Of a stretch of DNA of 53,729 nt, positions 14,810 through 24,185 are shown piece by piece. The position numbers and the translations under genes were made by a program. The notes under the pieces were generated by a model that was not told the origin of the DNA, did no database searches, and saw only the letters and a list, made by a program, of their open reading frames with translations. This DNA comes from an uncultured Flavobacteriales bacterium (GTDB taxonomy: Bacteria; Bacteroidota; Bacteroidia; Flavobacteriales; Crocinitomicaceae): the NCBI GenBank assembly GCA_946480815.1, contig CAMLLB010000025.1, forward strand, positions 1 through 53,729, in the 5' to 3' direction. The stretch's first letter is position 1, and each line of letters begins with the position of its first letter.

Positions 14810-17472
14810 ATTATTTACGCTTATCGGGCTTAGAAGCCATTACCATAACACCTGAAAGTAACTTCACCAATATCGGTGAACGTACCAATGTAACCGGATC
14901 CCGTGCTTTTCTTCGTATGATCAAGGAAAATGATTACGAAGCAGCTCTATCTGTTGCACGTGAGCAAGTAGAAGGTGGTGCACAGATAATTGATATCAAC
15001 ATGGATGAAGGAATGATCGATGGCAAAGAAGCCATGGTGAAATTCTTGAACCTCATTGCTGCAGAACCTGATATTTCAAGCGTTCCGATCATGGTGGACA
15101 GTTCCAAATGGGAAATTATCGAAGCCGGATTGCAATGCATTCAGGGAAAAGGGATTGTAAACTCCATTTCACTGAAAGAGGGAGAGGAAAATTTCATTCG
15201 CCAGGCAAAGCTGATCAAGCGCTATGGTGCTGCAACGGTAGTAATGGCTTTTGATGAGCAAGGTCAGGCAGATAGCTACGAACGACGCATCGAAATTTGC
15301 GAGCGCTCTTACCGCATTTTGGTAGACAAAGTCAAATTCGCACCCGAAGATATTATTTTCGACCCCAATATATTCCCGGTTGCAACCGGAATGGAAGAAC
15401 ACAATAATAACGCCCTGGATTTCTTCCGGGCAACCAAATGGATCCGCACAAATCTTCCGGGAGCGCATGTTTCCGGTGGAGTTTCCAACGTTTCCTTCTC
15501 TTTCCGCGGGAACAACCCGGTACGCGAGGCGATGCATTCTGCCTTTTTGTACCATGCAATCAAGGAAGGAATGGATATGGGAATCGTAAACCCATCCATG
15601 CTGGAAGTTTATGATGACATCGATAAGCAATTACTGGAATACGTAGAAGATGTCCTTTTAAACAGAAGAGACGACGCTACGGAACGTTTGTTGGATTTTG
15701 CTGAAAACTTCAAGGGAGAAGACAAGAAAAAAGAAGTTTCCCTGGAATGGAGAAATGCACCGGTGAACGAACGTTTAGCTCACGCATTGGTAAAAGGAAT
15801 TGTGGATTTCATTGATGAAGACGTGGAAGAATGCAGACATCAGTTTCCAAGACCGATCCAGGTGATCGAAGGGCCCTTGATGGATGGAATGAACATTGTC
15901 GGGGACTTATTCGGAAGCGGGAAAATGTTCCTGCCTCAGGTGGTGAAATCTGCACGTGTCATGAAAAAAGCAGTGGCTTATCTCCTACCCTTTATCGATG
16001 CCGAAAAAGACGGGAAATCAAGTTCTGCAGGAAAAGTGATCATGGCAACCGTAAAAGGAGATGTACACGATATCGGGAAAAATATCGTTGCAGTTGTCCT
16101 GAGTTGCAATAACTACGAGATTGTAGATTTGGGTGTCATGGTCCCGGCTGAAAAGATTATCCAGGCAGCAATTGATGAGAATGCACAGGTAATCGGACTA
16201 AGTGGTCTGATCACACCTTCATTGGATGAAATGGTGCATGTAGCCAAAGAAATGGAACGTGCAAACCTTTCAATTCCTTTATTGATCGGTGGGGCAACCA
16301 CTTCCAAAGTACATACTGCGGTTAAGATCGAACAAAACTATCACAAAGGACAAACTGTTCACGTACTGGACGCTTCCCGTTCTGTAACAGTGGTAGAACA
16401 ATTATTAGGACATAAAAAAGAACAGTTTGTCAAAGACATTCAGGCAGATTATGCCCGCGTGAGGGAACACCACGAAAAGCACCGCGGAGCAAAACAAGTA
16501 TTGAGTTATGCCGATGCGTTGAAGAACAAACTGGTGTTGGACTTCAATTCGGAAACCATCAAAAAGCCGAACCAATTGGGAGTTCAGGTTATTGAAAAAC
16601 AGGATTTATCCGAATTGGTACCGTTCATTGACTGGACACCATTCTTCCAAACCTGGGAATTGCACGGAAAGTTCCCGCGCATTTTAAAAGATGAAGTTGT
16701 TGGAAAAGAAGCTACCCAACTTTACGAAGATGCTCAGAAAATGCTGAAACAAATTGTAGACGAAAAATGGTTGACAGCCAAAGCAGCTTACGGTATTTTC
16801 CCGGCAAACAGCATCGATGATGATATTGAAATTTACTCCGATGAACAGCGAACTTCTATTTTAGGGATCCAGCATTCACTTCGTCAGCAAACGAAAAAAG
16901 CTGCCGGACAACCCAATCTTTCATTAGCAGATTTCATTGCTCCCAAAGAAAGTGGGCTGATCGATTACCTTGGAGCATTTGTCGTTACTGCCGGACATGG
17001 AATTGACGAACATGTGAAACGTTTTGAAGACGATCATGACGATTACAACTCCATCATGATCAAAGCACTTGCTGATCGCTTTGCGGAAGCATTTGCAGAA
17101 TTCCTTCACGCGAAGGTAAGACGCGAAACCTGGGGTTATGCTTCAGACGAAACACTGGACAACAATGCCTTGATTGCCGAAGAGTATAAGGGAATCCGGC
17201 CTGCTCCCGGTTATCCCGCCTGTCCGGATCATACGGAGAAACCAAACCTGTTTAGACTATTGAATGCAGAAGAGTTAAGTGGCGTTTCCCTAACAGAGAC
17301 TTTGGCCATGTGGCCGGCAGCATCCGTTTCGGGATGGTACTTCGCACACCCGGATTCCAAATATTTTGGCCTGGGCAAAGTAACTATGGATCAGGTAGAT
17401 AACATTTCGGTCAGAAAAAAGATGGACTTAAATGAAATGAAACGCTGGTTATCGAGCAACCTTATCGAATAA
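14806..17472 (+). CDS. metH: Methionine synthase, folate/B12/activation part (split MetH C-terminus)
   Basis: The 888-residue product supplies the other domains of cobalamin-dependent methionine synthase. Pterin-binding domain: [33 protein letters not shown] and [20 protein letters not shown]. The cap and cobalamin-binding domains follow, with the B12 His in [11 protein letters not shown] and the [13 protein letters not shown] and [17 protein letters not shown] segments. The C-terminal activation domain has the AdoMet-binding [15 protein letters not shown]. Together with the preceding gene it gives a complete enzyme that transfers methyl from methyl-tetrahydrofolate to homocysteine, with reductive reactivation. 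The 4-base overlap supports coupled, near-equimolar synthesis. Confidence 0.95.
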   Translation: MNYLRLSGLEAITITPESNFTNIGERTNVTGSRAFLRMIKENDYEAALSVAREQVEGGAQIIDINMDEGMIDGKEAMVKFLNLIAAEPDISSVPIMVDSSKWEIIEAGLQCIQGKGIVNSISLKEGEENFIRQAKLIKRYGAATVVMAFDEQGQADSYERRIEICERSYRILVDKVKFAPEDIIFDPNIFPVATGMEEHNNNALDFFRATKWIRTNLPGAHVSGGVSNVSFSFRGNNPVREAMHSAFLYHAIKEGMDMGIVNPSMLEVYDDIDKQLLEYVEDVLLNRRDDATERLLDFAENFKGEDKKKEVSLEWRNAPVNERLAHALVKGIVDFIDEDVEECRHQFPRPIQVIEGPLMDGMNIVGDLFGSGKMFLPQVVKSARVMKKAVAYLLPFIDAEKDGKSSSAGKVIMATVKGDVHDIGKNIVAVVLSCNNYEIVDLGVMVPAEKIIQAAIDENAQVIGLSGLITPSLDEMVHVAKEMERANLSIPLLIGGATTSKVHTAVKIEQNYHKGQTVHVLDASRSVTVVEQLLGHKKEQFVKDIQADYARVREHHEKHRGAKQVLSYADALKNKLVLDFNSETIKKPNQLGVQVIEKQDLSELVPFIDWTPFFQTWELHGKFPRILKDEVVGKEATQLYEDAQKMLKQIVDEKWLTAKAAYGIFPANSIDDDIEIYSDEQRTSILGIQHSLRQQTKKAAGQPNLSLADFIAPKESGLIDYLGAFVVTAGHGIDEHVKRFEDDHDDYNSIMIKALADRFAEAFAEFLHAKVRRETWGYASDETLDNNALIAEEYKGIRPAPGYPACPDHTEKPNLFRLLNAEELSGVSLTETLAMWPAASVSGWYFAHPDSKYFGLGKVTMDQVDNISVRKKMDLNEMKRWLSSNLIE

Positions 17473-17491
17473 TTTAGCATCTTTACAAGGA

Positions 17492-17549
17492 AGATTAACG
17501 GAATAATTAGTTAATTGTTAACAAATTAACAACAAGCGTCCGTTAATCT
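17492..17549 (+). other. Inverted repeat between metH and the PKD gene
   Basis: AGATTAACGGA (17492-17502) pairs perfectly with TCCGTTAATCT (17539-17549); the interior (GTTAATTGTTAACAAATTAAC) is itself nearly palindromic. There is no T-run after the outer stem, so it is not a standard terminator; it could be an mRNA-end structure or operator. Confidence 0.5.
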
Positions 17550-17581
17550 CACAATAGTGTGAACCTTGAAACTAGCTTATT

Positions 17582-20500
17582 ATGCGAGTACTACTCTTTT
17601 GCCTGATGATCTCTACCTTCGGGCTATCTCAAACACCACCAACCGCACAATTCACTGCATCACCACTAACTGTTTGTTTGGAACAGAGTATTCATTTCAC
17701 CAATCAATCCACGGCCGGGAGTTCACCAATCACGTCCTATTCCTGGGATTTCGGGGACGGAAATGCATCCACCCAGCAAAACCCAGATCACATTTACAGT
17801 GCGCCGGGAACTTATACCGTAACCCTGACGGTCCAGGCTTCAAACGGTCAGGCGGATTTTGAACTAAAAGCCGCATATGTAACAGTAAACCCAAAACCGG
17901 TATCCAACTTTACCACGACCGCAAACGGCTGCAGCCTTCCGGTAAGTGTAACTTTTGGGAATACGACCACCGGAGCTGTTTCATACAATTGGAATTTCGG
18001 TAACAGTCAGACATCGACGCTTCAAAACCCTGCAGCGGTCAATTATCCTACTGCCGGAACATATAACGTGACACTCATTGCGACCAATAGTTTCGGCTGC
18101 AGGGACACGATGATCAAACCGATCGTTATTTCGAATTTCCAGGCAGGAATTACTGCTCCTGCAACAGCATGTCAAAATGCTCCGGTTTCCATTACGAACA
18201 GTTCTACTGTGGGGTCCAATACCTGGAGCTGGACGTTCCCTGGTGGTTCTCCGGCAAGTTCCACGTCTGAGAACAATACGGTCGTTTATTCGACTCCCGG
18301 AACGTACACCATTGGTTTGACAGCTCAAAACACCAGTCTTGGCTGCTCAGGATCAACTACCAAGCAAATTACCATTTTACCGACACCTGTCCCGTCCTTC
18401 ACTGCAAACCCGACAACAGGATGTGCTCCGCAAGGCGTTACTTTCACCAATACAAGCCCTGCCGGGACAAACTTTCAATGGAATTTCGGTGACGGAACAA
18501 CTTTTAACGGACAAAATCCACCGGTACACAACTATACCAGTAACGGATCTTATACCGTAACACTTACAATGACCGGTGCAAACGGCTGTCCGGGTTCTGT
18601 CAGTTTAAATGCTGTAAACCTGACTCCGCCTGTTGCCAGTTTTACAAGTACCGATACTGCAGGTTGTGATCCGCTGACCGTAACATTCACAGATAATTCA
18701 TCGGCAAGTATTCCGATTACAAACTGGTTATGGACCTTTGGCGACGGAACAACTTTTGTTGGACAAAATCCTCCTCCTCACACCTATACATTAGGAGTTT
18801 ATGATGTCTCTTTAACAATCACAACATCCACTGGCTGTCAGGGAACAATAAGCATTCCGGCATACATTGAGGTTGGAAAAGTGGACCTGGTGAATTTTAC
18901 TTTGAATACATCACCCGAATGTGCCAAACGGTCCATTCATTTTCACAACGAATCTGTTATTCTAACACCACATACTTCAGATGAAGTGACCTATCATTGG
19001 GATTTTGGTGACGGAGGTACTTCAGAACTGGAGAATCCGGATTATTCCTATTCTTCAGACACCGGATATTTCGATGTGACCCTGATTGTCACTTTCAGAG
19101 GATGCAGTGATACATTAACAATTCCTGATGCCGTATATATCAAAGCACCGATCAGCCGGTTCCAGCCGGCACAAACCCTTTACTGTAATCCGGCTAGTTT
19201 ACCGGTAAACGTGGTTGTAAACGACCAGGCAATTATTGGAGAAATTCCGGATGATTGTTTAATGATCTGGCATTGGGGAGACGGATCAGAAACAACTTTT
19301 GATGATCCTGTCTTTGATGATGCCGATTTAGGAACCACTTCACATAACTACTCCAGTTACGGTACATATACAATCGAACAAGTGATCTATAATTATACAA
19401 CCGGTTGTTCGGACAGTACAACACAAACCATTCATATTTCAACAACAACTGCCGGAATTGCAGGAATCTCCAATGACAGTGTTTGTGTGAATTCATCCAT
19501 AACATTGCTGGATAATTCTACTTCATCCCATGCGTTCGGAACTTATTCCTGGGACATGGGCAACGGACAAACAGTTACCGGCTCGAATCCAAGCTATGCT
19601 TATCCGGGTTTCGGAACGTTCACTATTACCTTAACGGCAACAAACAGTGTGGGCTGTGCAGACGATCAAACATTCAGTCCAATGGTGGCCCTGGCGTTGC
19701 CACAGGCTCAAATCACTCCGGATGACAATACCGGCTGTGCACCGTTTCTGGTCACATTCAGCAATGGGTCGAGCCTGCAAAATAACGGCGTGAATCTGGC
19801 ATCGTTCCTGTTTACCTTTAATGATGACAACACCACTCAAACGACTACGAATGTAGGGACGACTGTAACTCATACTTACAACACAGAGGGCACATTCACC
19901 GCAACATTAGTTGCCACGGATCAATTCGGCTGTGTATCTCCACCGGCAAGTACTTCTATCACTATTACTAAACCTACCGCCCTGTTTACGATTGATTCTG
20001 TAGTTTGTAACCTGGAAAATGTAAGCACTGTAAATGCATCTTCAGGTGTAGCTCCACTGAGTTATCAATGGATCGTTGACGGATCGCAGGTAAGTACAGG
20101 AACGGATTATGCACATACATACAGTGAAAGTTTGAATAATTCCACTTCCAGTTTCACCCACGGCTATGAATTGATCGTAACCGATGCAAACGGATGTAAG
20201 GACACCTTATCCAGGGTATTGACAATTTCAACACCGGTTGCAATTCCTCAGTATTCGTTCAGCGGGGCAGCTACCAATGCCGATGGAGATTACTTATGCC
20301 CGCCTGTTTTCGCTGCTTTAACGGATGCTTCGCTTTCCTACGGTGACATTTCCAGTTATAGCTGGATTTTCGGCGATGGGAAAACTTCCGTCCTGGAAAA
20401 TCCGAATAACACGTATGTATTCCCGGGAACTTACAGTTTAACCCTGTCTATCACAGACGAATTCGGTTGTACTTCAGACACGACTTATGTTGATTATTTG

Positions 20501-21298
20501 ACCATATTCGGTCCGGTTGCAAATCCTTCCTGGACACAGAACACAAACGGTTGCGGTCAGGATGTTGATTTCACTATCGGAGCAACCAGCTTCCTGGAAA
20601 CAATCGTATGGAATTTGGGAGACGGGACAACTGTCAATGACTCTACAAGTTTTTCGCATACCTATCATGATGTTACGACATACAATCCAACATTGACTGT
20701 TACGGACAGCAATAATTGCGAAGTCATTTATCCCATGAATCCTATCACCATTCCGGACATCGGATTGAACGCTTATTTTGTAGTTAATCCTACCTTGATT
20801 GATTTGGGCACAACCGTGGAACTGGATGACCAATCCACGAGTGTAGGCGGAATTTTGACATGGACCTGGGATATGAGCCCAAATCCGCAGGTAATCAATT
20901 ATTCCGACGCTTCCGTGTATTCGAATTATTACACACCGGGATCATATACTGTGACGCTAACAGTAGAAGATCCGAACGGTTGCTTTGATACCTACTCGAC
21001 GGTGATTACTGTTGCAGGAGATTTTCAAATGCCGAATATCATCACACCGAATGGTGACGGAACAAATGAATTCTTCTCTTTCAAATATGACATTTTTAAG
21101 AGTTTTGACATCGTTATTCTGAATCGTTGGGGGAATGTAGTACACGAAGGTAAAAATGTCACAGGAACGATCTTTTGGGACGGAAAAACACAAGGTGGTG
21201 ACCCGTGTAGCGAAGGAGTTTATTTCTATAAATTAAACGGAATCTTAAAAGATAACAATCCGATCCAGAAGTCAGGATTCGTGGAACTCTTCAGATAA
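17582..21298 (+). CDS. Giant PKD-repeat secreted protein with T9SS type B (CHU_C) end
   Basis: A 1238-residue protein with a short signal peptide (MRVLLFCLMISTFGLSQ) followed by about a dozen PKD-type immunoglobulin-like repeats; diagnostic cores include SYSWDFGDGNAS, FQWNFGDGTTF, WLWTFGDGTTF, YHWDFGDGGTS, YSWIFGDGKTS and IVWNLGDGTTV, each followed by a Y..PGTYTVTLT-like strand. Some repeats are degenerate (FTFNDDNTT, DMSPNP). The last ~90 residues are the gliding-motility-associated C-terminal domain: MPNIITPNGDGTNEFF, IVILNRWGNVVHEG, WDGKTQGGDPCSEGVYFYKL. Type IX secretion exports such proteins and type B ends keep them at or release them from the surface. The likely role is adhesion or surface coat. 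A bidirectional terminator follows. Confidence 0.92.
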   Translation: MRVLLFCLMISTFGLSQTPPTAQFTASPLTVCLEQSIHFTNQSTAGSSPITSYSWDFGDGNASTQQNPDHIYSAPGTYTVTLTVQASNGQADFELKAAYVTVNPKPVSNFTTTANGCSLPVSVTFGNTTTGAVSYNWNFGNSQTSTLQNPAAVNYPTAGTYNVTLIATNSFGCRDTMIKPIVISNFQAGITAPATACQNAPVSITNSSTVGSNTWSWTFPGGSPASSTSENNTVVYSTPGTYTIGLTAQNTSLGCSGSTTKQITILPTPVPSFTANPTTGCAPQGVTFTNTSPAGTNFQWNFGDGTTFNGQNPPVHNYTSNGSYTVTLTMTGANGCPGSVSLNAVNLTPPVASFTSTDTAGCDPLTVTFTDNSSASIPITNWLWTFGDGTTFVGQNPPPHTYTLGVYDVSLTITTSTGCQGTISIPAYIEVGKVDLVNFTLNTSPECAKRSIHFHNESVILTPHTSDEVTYHWDFGDGGTSELENPDYSYSSDTGYFDVTLIVTFRGCSDTLTIPDAVYIKAPISRFQPAQTLYCNPASLPVNVVVNDQAIIGEIPDDCLMIWHWGDGSETTFDDPVFDDADLGTTSHNYSSYGTYTIEQVIYNYTTGCSDSTTQTIHISTTTAGIAGISNDSVCVNSSITLLDNSTSSHAFGTYSWDMGNGQTVTGSNPSYAYPGFGTFTITLTATNSVGCADDQTFSPMVALALPQAQITPDDNTGCAPFLVTFSNGSSLQNNGVNLASFLFTFNDDNTTQTTTNVGTTVTHTYNTEGTFTATLVATDQFGCVSPPASTSITITKPTALFTIDSVVCNLENVSTVNASSGVAPLSYQWIVDGSQVSTGTDYAHTYSESLNNSTSSFTHGYELIVTDANGCKDTLSRVLTISTPVAIPQYSFSGAATNADGDYLCPPVFAALTDASLSYGDISSYSWIFGDGKTSVLENPNNTYVFPGTYSLTLSITDEFGCTSDTTYVDYLTIFGPVANPSWTQNTNGCGQDVDFTIGATSFLETIVWNLGDGTTVNDSTSFSHTYHDVTTYNPTLTVTDSNNCEVIYPMNPITIPDIGLNAYFVVNPTLIDLGTTVELDDQSTSVGGILTWTWDMSPNPQVINYSDASVYSNYYTPGSYTVTLTVEDPNGCFDTYSTVITVAGDFQMPNIITPNGDGTNEFFSFKYDIFKSFDIVILNRWGNVVHEGKNVTGTIFWDGKTQGGDPCSEGVYFYKLNGILKDNNPIQKSGFVELFR

Positions 21299-21342
21299 AT
21301 AATCCTTAGTTGAACTAGTTGAATAGTATTTAGGTGAAAAAC

Positions 21343-21369
21343 AAAAAGCGGTCATTGCTGACCGCTTTT
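21343..21369. terminator. Terminator after the PKD gene
   Basis: AAAAGCGGTCA-TTGC-TGACCGCTTTT is a perfect 11-bp stem with a 4-base loop, flanked by A and T runs so it can act on both strands. The rest of 21299-21707 shows no gene. Confidence 0.85.
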
Positions 21370-21695
21370 CGTTAACCTAACCTAACCACTATTCACTGAA
21401 TCAGAAACTGAAGATATCAGCTCCTTTTCGAATACAAAATTGCGCATTAAATTATGTATTTCAAAATTCAATTTTTCTCATTTACAACATTTCTTGAAAG
21501 TTAATACTCCGTTACCGAATTAAAAACCATTACTTTATCGGTATAAATAGTACATTCAGAAGAACAATTGACCTATTCGGCAGTTCTAACTATTGGAATC
21601 CTAAAAAATCCACCAGGGTGAATTTTTAACAACTATTTAGCTAAAATCATCTTTTCTGCAACTCCAACTAAAAATTTTAAAGCGCAGATTTTTTA

Positions 21696-21703
21696 TAACT
21701 TTG
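21696..21703 (+). promoter_or_regulatory. -7 box TAACTTTG for rnhA (leaderless)
   Basis: Exact TAnnTTTG match ending five bases before the GTG start of rnhA, so the transcript probably starts at or next to the initiation codon. This supports GTG 21708 as start. Confidence 0.6.
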
Positions 21704-21707
21704 CCTG

Positions 21708-22181
21708 GTGTCAGAATACATTCAAATATTTACTGATGGCTCAGCCAGAGGAAATCCGGGCCCCGGAGGTTATGGTATTATCCTGAAATACAAGCAATCC
21801 GTAAAAGAGATTTCCCAGGGCTACCGACTGACCACGAATAATCGCATGGAATTACTTGCAGTAGTTTGCGCTTTGGAAAGTTTAAAAACGAATACGATCC
21901 CTGTCAAAATTTATTCCGACTCAAAGTATGTCATTGATGCTATCGAAAAAAGATGGGTCTACGGCTGGCATGCAAAAGGATTTGCCAAAAAAAAGAACAA
22001 AGATCTTTGGCTGCGTTACCTTTCTATCGCAAAAACATTCAAAATAGAGTTTATCTGGGTGAAAGGCCACAACGGACATCCTGAAAACGAGCGTTGTGAT
22101 GTAATGGCAGTAGAGGCCGCATTAGGACCGAATCTATTGATCGACCAATACTTCGAGGAAGTGCAGCAATACGAAAATTAA
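21708..22181 (+). CDS. rnhA: Ribonuclease HI
   Basis: RNase HI cuts the RNA strand of RNA-DNA hybrids. The 157-residue product has the complete active site: D10 in IFTDGSARGNPGPGGYG, E48 in TTNNRMELLAV, D71 in IYSDSKYVIDAI, H124 in VKGHNGHPENERCD and D131. The basic handle WHAKGFAKKKNKDLWLRY is present. Length equals the E. coli enzyme. It starts with GTG; no in-frame ATG precedes the DGS motif closely enough. Its last four bases overlap the end of the convergent CTP-synthase-like gene. Confidence 0.95.
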   Translation: MSEYIQIFTDGSARGNPGPGGYGIILKYKQSVKEISQGYRLTTNNRMELLAVVCALESLKTNTIPVKIYSDSKYVIDAIEKRWVYGWHAKGFAKKKNKDLWLRYLSIAKTFKIEFIWVKGHNGHPENERCDVMAVEAALGPNLLIDQYFEEVQQYEN

Positions 22182-22849
22182 TTATTCAGGAAGCAGGATT
22201 TTACGAAAGTATATACCAGCGGATGCGGAAGCTCCCTGGTAGAACTGATTTGCGGACAAAATCCACATGCAAGGAAAAACTTACGGTTTTTTAAACTGAT
22301 AATTTCAGGTTCTTCGAATTGATTGTACGCTTCAATATCCAGATCTGTTTCGGTAAGGCTTCCGATGAGCTGAGGGTACAAACTATAGCGCGTAGCCGTC
22401 AATTCTTCCGGGTTACGGGTTTCGTATAAGTGGATCAGTGCAGAAGAATGCGGTACAACATATACACGCTCGAAATGGTTTCCATCTACCAGGTTATCCG
22501 AAATCAATTTTTCACCGTTCGCACTTAGGTTATTGCGGTGAATCAATACATCGATCAAAGCTTTATACCCTTCTCCGGTAATAAAGACCGGAGCTTCCTG
22601 CTGTAACAGAAGATCGATAACTCCATTGAGATAAAATAAATTGAGATAAGGTCCCGGAGCAAACCAAAAACCGTCATAATTTGACAATTGCTGAGGTTTC
22701 ATGTTGATTATCTCATTGACCTTAATCCAGTAATAAGACAACTCCACTTCCAGGAAACGACCTGCATGATCTAATGCCATATTAGTCGCATGATGCGTAT
22801 TGAAGGTAAAATTAAAATCTCCAATAATCCCAATCTTCAGTTGCTGCAT
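22178..22849 (-). CDS. CTP synthase C-terminal-like protein lacking the amidotransferase cysteine
   Basis: From ATG 22849 the product is 223 residues. It resembles the stand-alone family of CTP-synthase glutaminase-domain relatives: KIGIIGDFNFTFNTHHATN at the start (cf. the IGDY...H-A pattern), YDGFWFAPGPYLN (cf. the oxyanion strand), VFITGEGYKALIDVL where relatives have a T-C-G-G nucleophile elbow, and RKFFLACGFCPQ with ELPHPLVYTFV at the end. The expected catalytic Cys is Gly here, so glutaminase activity is unlikely. Family assignment rests on recalled motif order, not on a search. The upstream extension to 22885 lacks support. It is convergent with rnhA. Confidence 0.6.
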   Translation of the reverse strand: MQQLKIGIIGDFNFTFNTHHATNMALDHAGRFLEVELSYYWIKVNEIINMKPQQLSNYDGFWFAPGPYLNLFYLNGVIDLLLQQEAPVFITGEGYKALIDVLIHRNNLSANGEKLISDNLVDGNHFERVYVVPHSSALIHLYETRNPEELTATRYSLYPQLIGSLTETDLDIEAYNQFEEPEIISLKNRKFFLACGFCPQISSTRELPHPLVYTFVKSCFLNN

Positions 22850-22861
22850 AAGGAATAAACT

Positions 22862-22892
22862 AAAAAGCCATCCGTCAGTTGACAAATGGCTT
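22862..22892 (-). terminator. Terminator of the 213-aa lipoprotein gene
   Basis: On the reverse strand AAGCCAT...ATGGCTT forms a 7-bp stem around a 14-base loop and is followed by TTTTAG. It lies 15 bases after the lipoprotein stop. Confidence 0.6.
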
Positions 22893-22906
22893 CTTTATAT
22901 TATCAA

Positions 22907-23548
22907 TTATCTTTTAAACCAACCCTTTAGAATTCCGTTATTGATCGCCAGTGAAAGCGTTATCGAATCATTCGGATCAGGGGTAGATGTATCTGGTACA
23001 TCCCGATATACATTACAAGTAAACGTACATGTAAATTTCGAGTAATCTCCTGAACCATCCGATTCCTGAACAATACCGGTGAACTCAACGGTTTGTCCCG
23101 GCTGTGATGCATCAGAAGTCCAAACATTTCCTGAACCATCACGGTAAACCACTTCAAAACCGTTAGCTGCTCCGGTAGCGTATACCGGATTTGTATTTGA
23201 AGTAAAGAAACTATTGAACGCCGTTAAACTTGGATCGCTGCTCGCACTTCCGTCAAACTGAAGAGATCCCAACCCTACACGAATGGAAACCAATCCGTTG
23301 GAAGATTTCATATTTGCATAATAAGTAGCTAATGAAGGCGTTGGAGAAGGTTGAATGTATTTTGTTTTTGTAGCATCTAAATAATACCCATCTACATTTT
23401 GTGTCAACTCCAATTGACTTCCATTTACGATACCAATAAAACTTGATTCCAGTTCCACTTTTGGTGTCGGTGCCGGAATAATTTCGTGTTTTGGACAACC
23501 AGCTAAAAATACCGAGCCAAACACAAAAAGTGCAATAACTTTTTTCAT
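22907..23548 (-). CDS. Lipoprotein of unknown function (213 aa)
   Basis: The product has a type II signal peptide with lipobox LAGC (MKKVIALFVFGSVFLAGC), then a Pro/Thr linker and a mostly beta-strand body: SSFIGIVNGSQLELTQN, VGLGSLQFDGSASSDP, EVVYRDGSGNVWTSD, TVEFTGIVQESDGSGDYSKF, FTCTFTCNVYRD and ITLSLAINNGILKGWFKR. Two close Cys (CTFTC) could form a disulfide. It should be anchored in the inner or outer membrane facing the periplasm or surface. I recognise no family. It appears to be a single-gene unit with its own terminator. Confidence 0.75.
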   Translation of the reverse strand: MKKVIALFVFGSVFLAGCPKHEIIPAPTPKVELESSFIGIVNGSQLELTQNVDGYYLDATKTKYIQPSPTPSLATYYANMKSSNGLVSIRVGLGSLQFDGSASSDPSLTAFNSFFTSNTNPVYATGAANGFEVVYRDGSGNVWTSDASQPGQTVEFTGIVQESDGSGDYSKFTCTFTCNVYRDVPDTSTPDPNDSITLSLAINNGILKGWFKR

Positions 23549-23644
23549 AGATAATGTTTTTCAAACCAATATGTTCCAAAGAACACAATTCGAAAATACA
23601 ACTTTTTTTCTTACCCCAAAGATATTTCTGAAAATCTCACAGAT

Positions 23645-23965
23645 CTATGCTCTCAATAACTTATTTTGTTCAGGGAAGCAATAGTAAGGTAAGAAAATCG
23701 GTTTGTCCGTATCATTTGTCAAATCCATGGAGTAAATGGTCTCTGTGTCAGAGATTACAATCGTATCCAGATTTTCATCGATATTCAAATCAATTCCACG
23801 CACGCTCAATTCGCACATTAATTGATTAAAAGCACTCATACTCACAAAAATCTGGCTTTCGTACCCATTTCCGTTTTCATAAATACAGCAATCCAACTGA
23901 ACTTCTGTTGATGAACTCTCGAATTGAATGCGGTTTAATAAGATGCTGTCGAATATTGTTTTCAT
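23645..23965 (-). CDS. Hypothetical cytoplasmic protein (106 aa)
   Basis: The 106-residue product has no signal peptide or membrane span; it is acidic and strand-rich (STEVQLDCCIYENGNGY, QIFVSMSAFNQLMCELSVRG, DTIVISDTETIYSMDL). It contains a CC pair and ends PYYCFPEQNKLLRA. No family recognised. It lies divergent from the aminopeptidase gene, with about 220 bp between the two starts that contain an imperfect inverted repeat. Codon use is in keeping with neighbours, so it is probably a real gene. Confidence 0.6.
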   Translation of the reverse strand: MKTIFDSILLNRIQFESSSTEVQLDCCIYENGNGYESQIFVSMSAFNQLMCELSVRGIDLNIDENLDTIVISDTETIYSMDLTNDTDKPIFLPYYCFPEQNKLLRA

Positions 23966-24040
23966 ACTGTTTGACTTTGATGATACAAATTTGCACCCAG
24001 TAGTTCGTAAAGTACTTACGATCTACTTCCACAGTATAAA

Positions 24041-24150
24041 AAAATTGAAATTGGAGAATGGACAATTGAGAAGAGCCGCGCTAACGCTTGCTTATATATC
24101 GAAAGCAATGCTTTCTCTTCTTTTCAATTCTCACTTTTCAATTTTCAATT
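24041..24150. repeat. Imperfect inverted-repeat element upstream of aminopeptidase P
   Basis: The left arm AAATTGAAATTGGAGAATGG (from 24042), continuing ACAATTGAGAAGAG, is roughly the reverse complement of the right arm ending TTTTCAATTTTCAATTT (to about 24151). The interior holds GAAAGCA-A-TGCTTTC (24101-24115), the core shared with the inverted element at 10473-10494. Non-coding on both strands. Confidence 0.55.
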
Positions 24151-24185
24151 TCTTTCGTAATTTCACGATCTCACATATCAAGAAC

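Noticed and set aside
22178..22849. Selenocysteine at the missing nucleophile of the CTP-synthase-like protein
   Set aside because: There is no in-frame TGA; the codon at the expected site encodes Gly.
23928..24185. N-terminal extension of aminopeptidase P
   Set aside because: It covers an inverted-repeat element; the family N-terminus matches the ATG at 24186.
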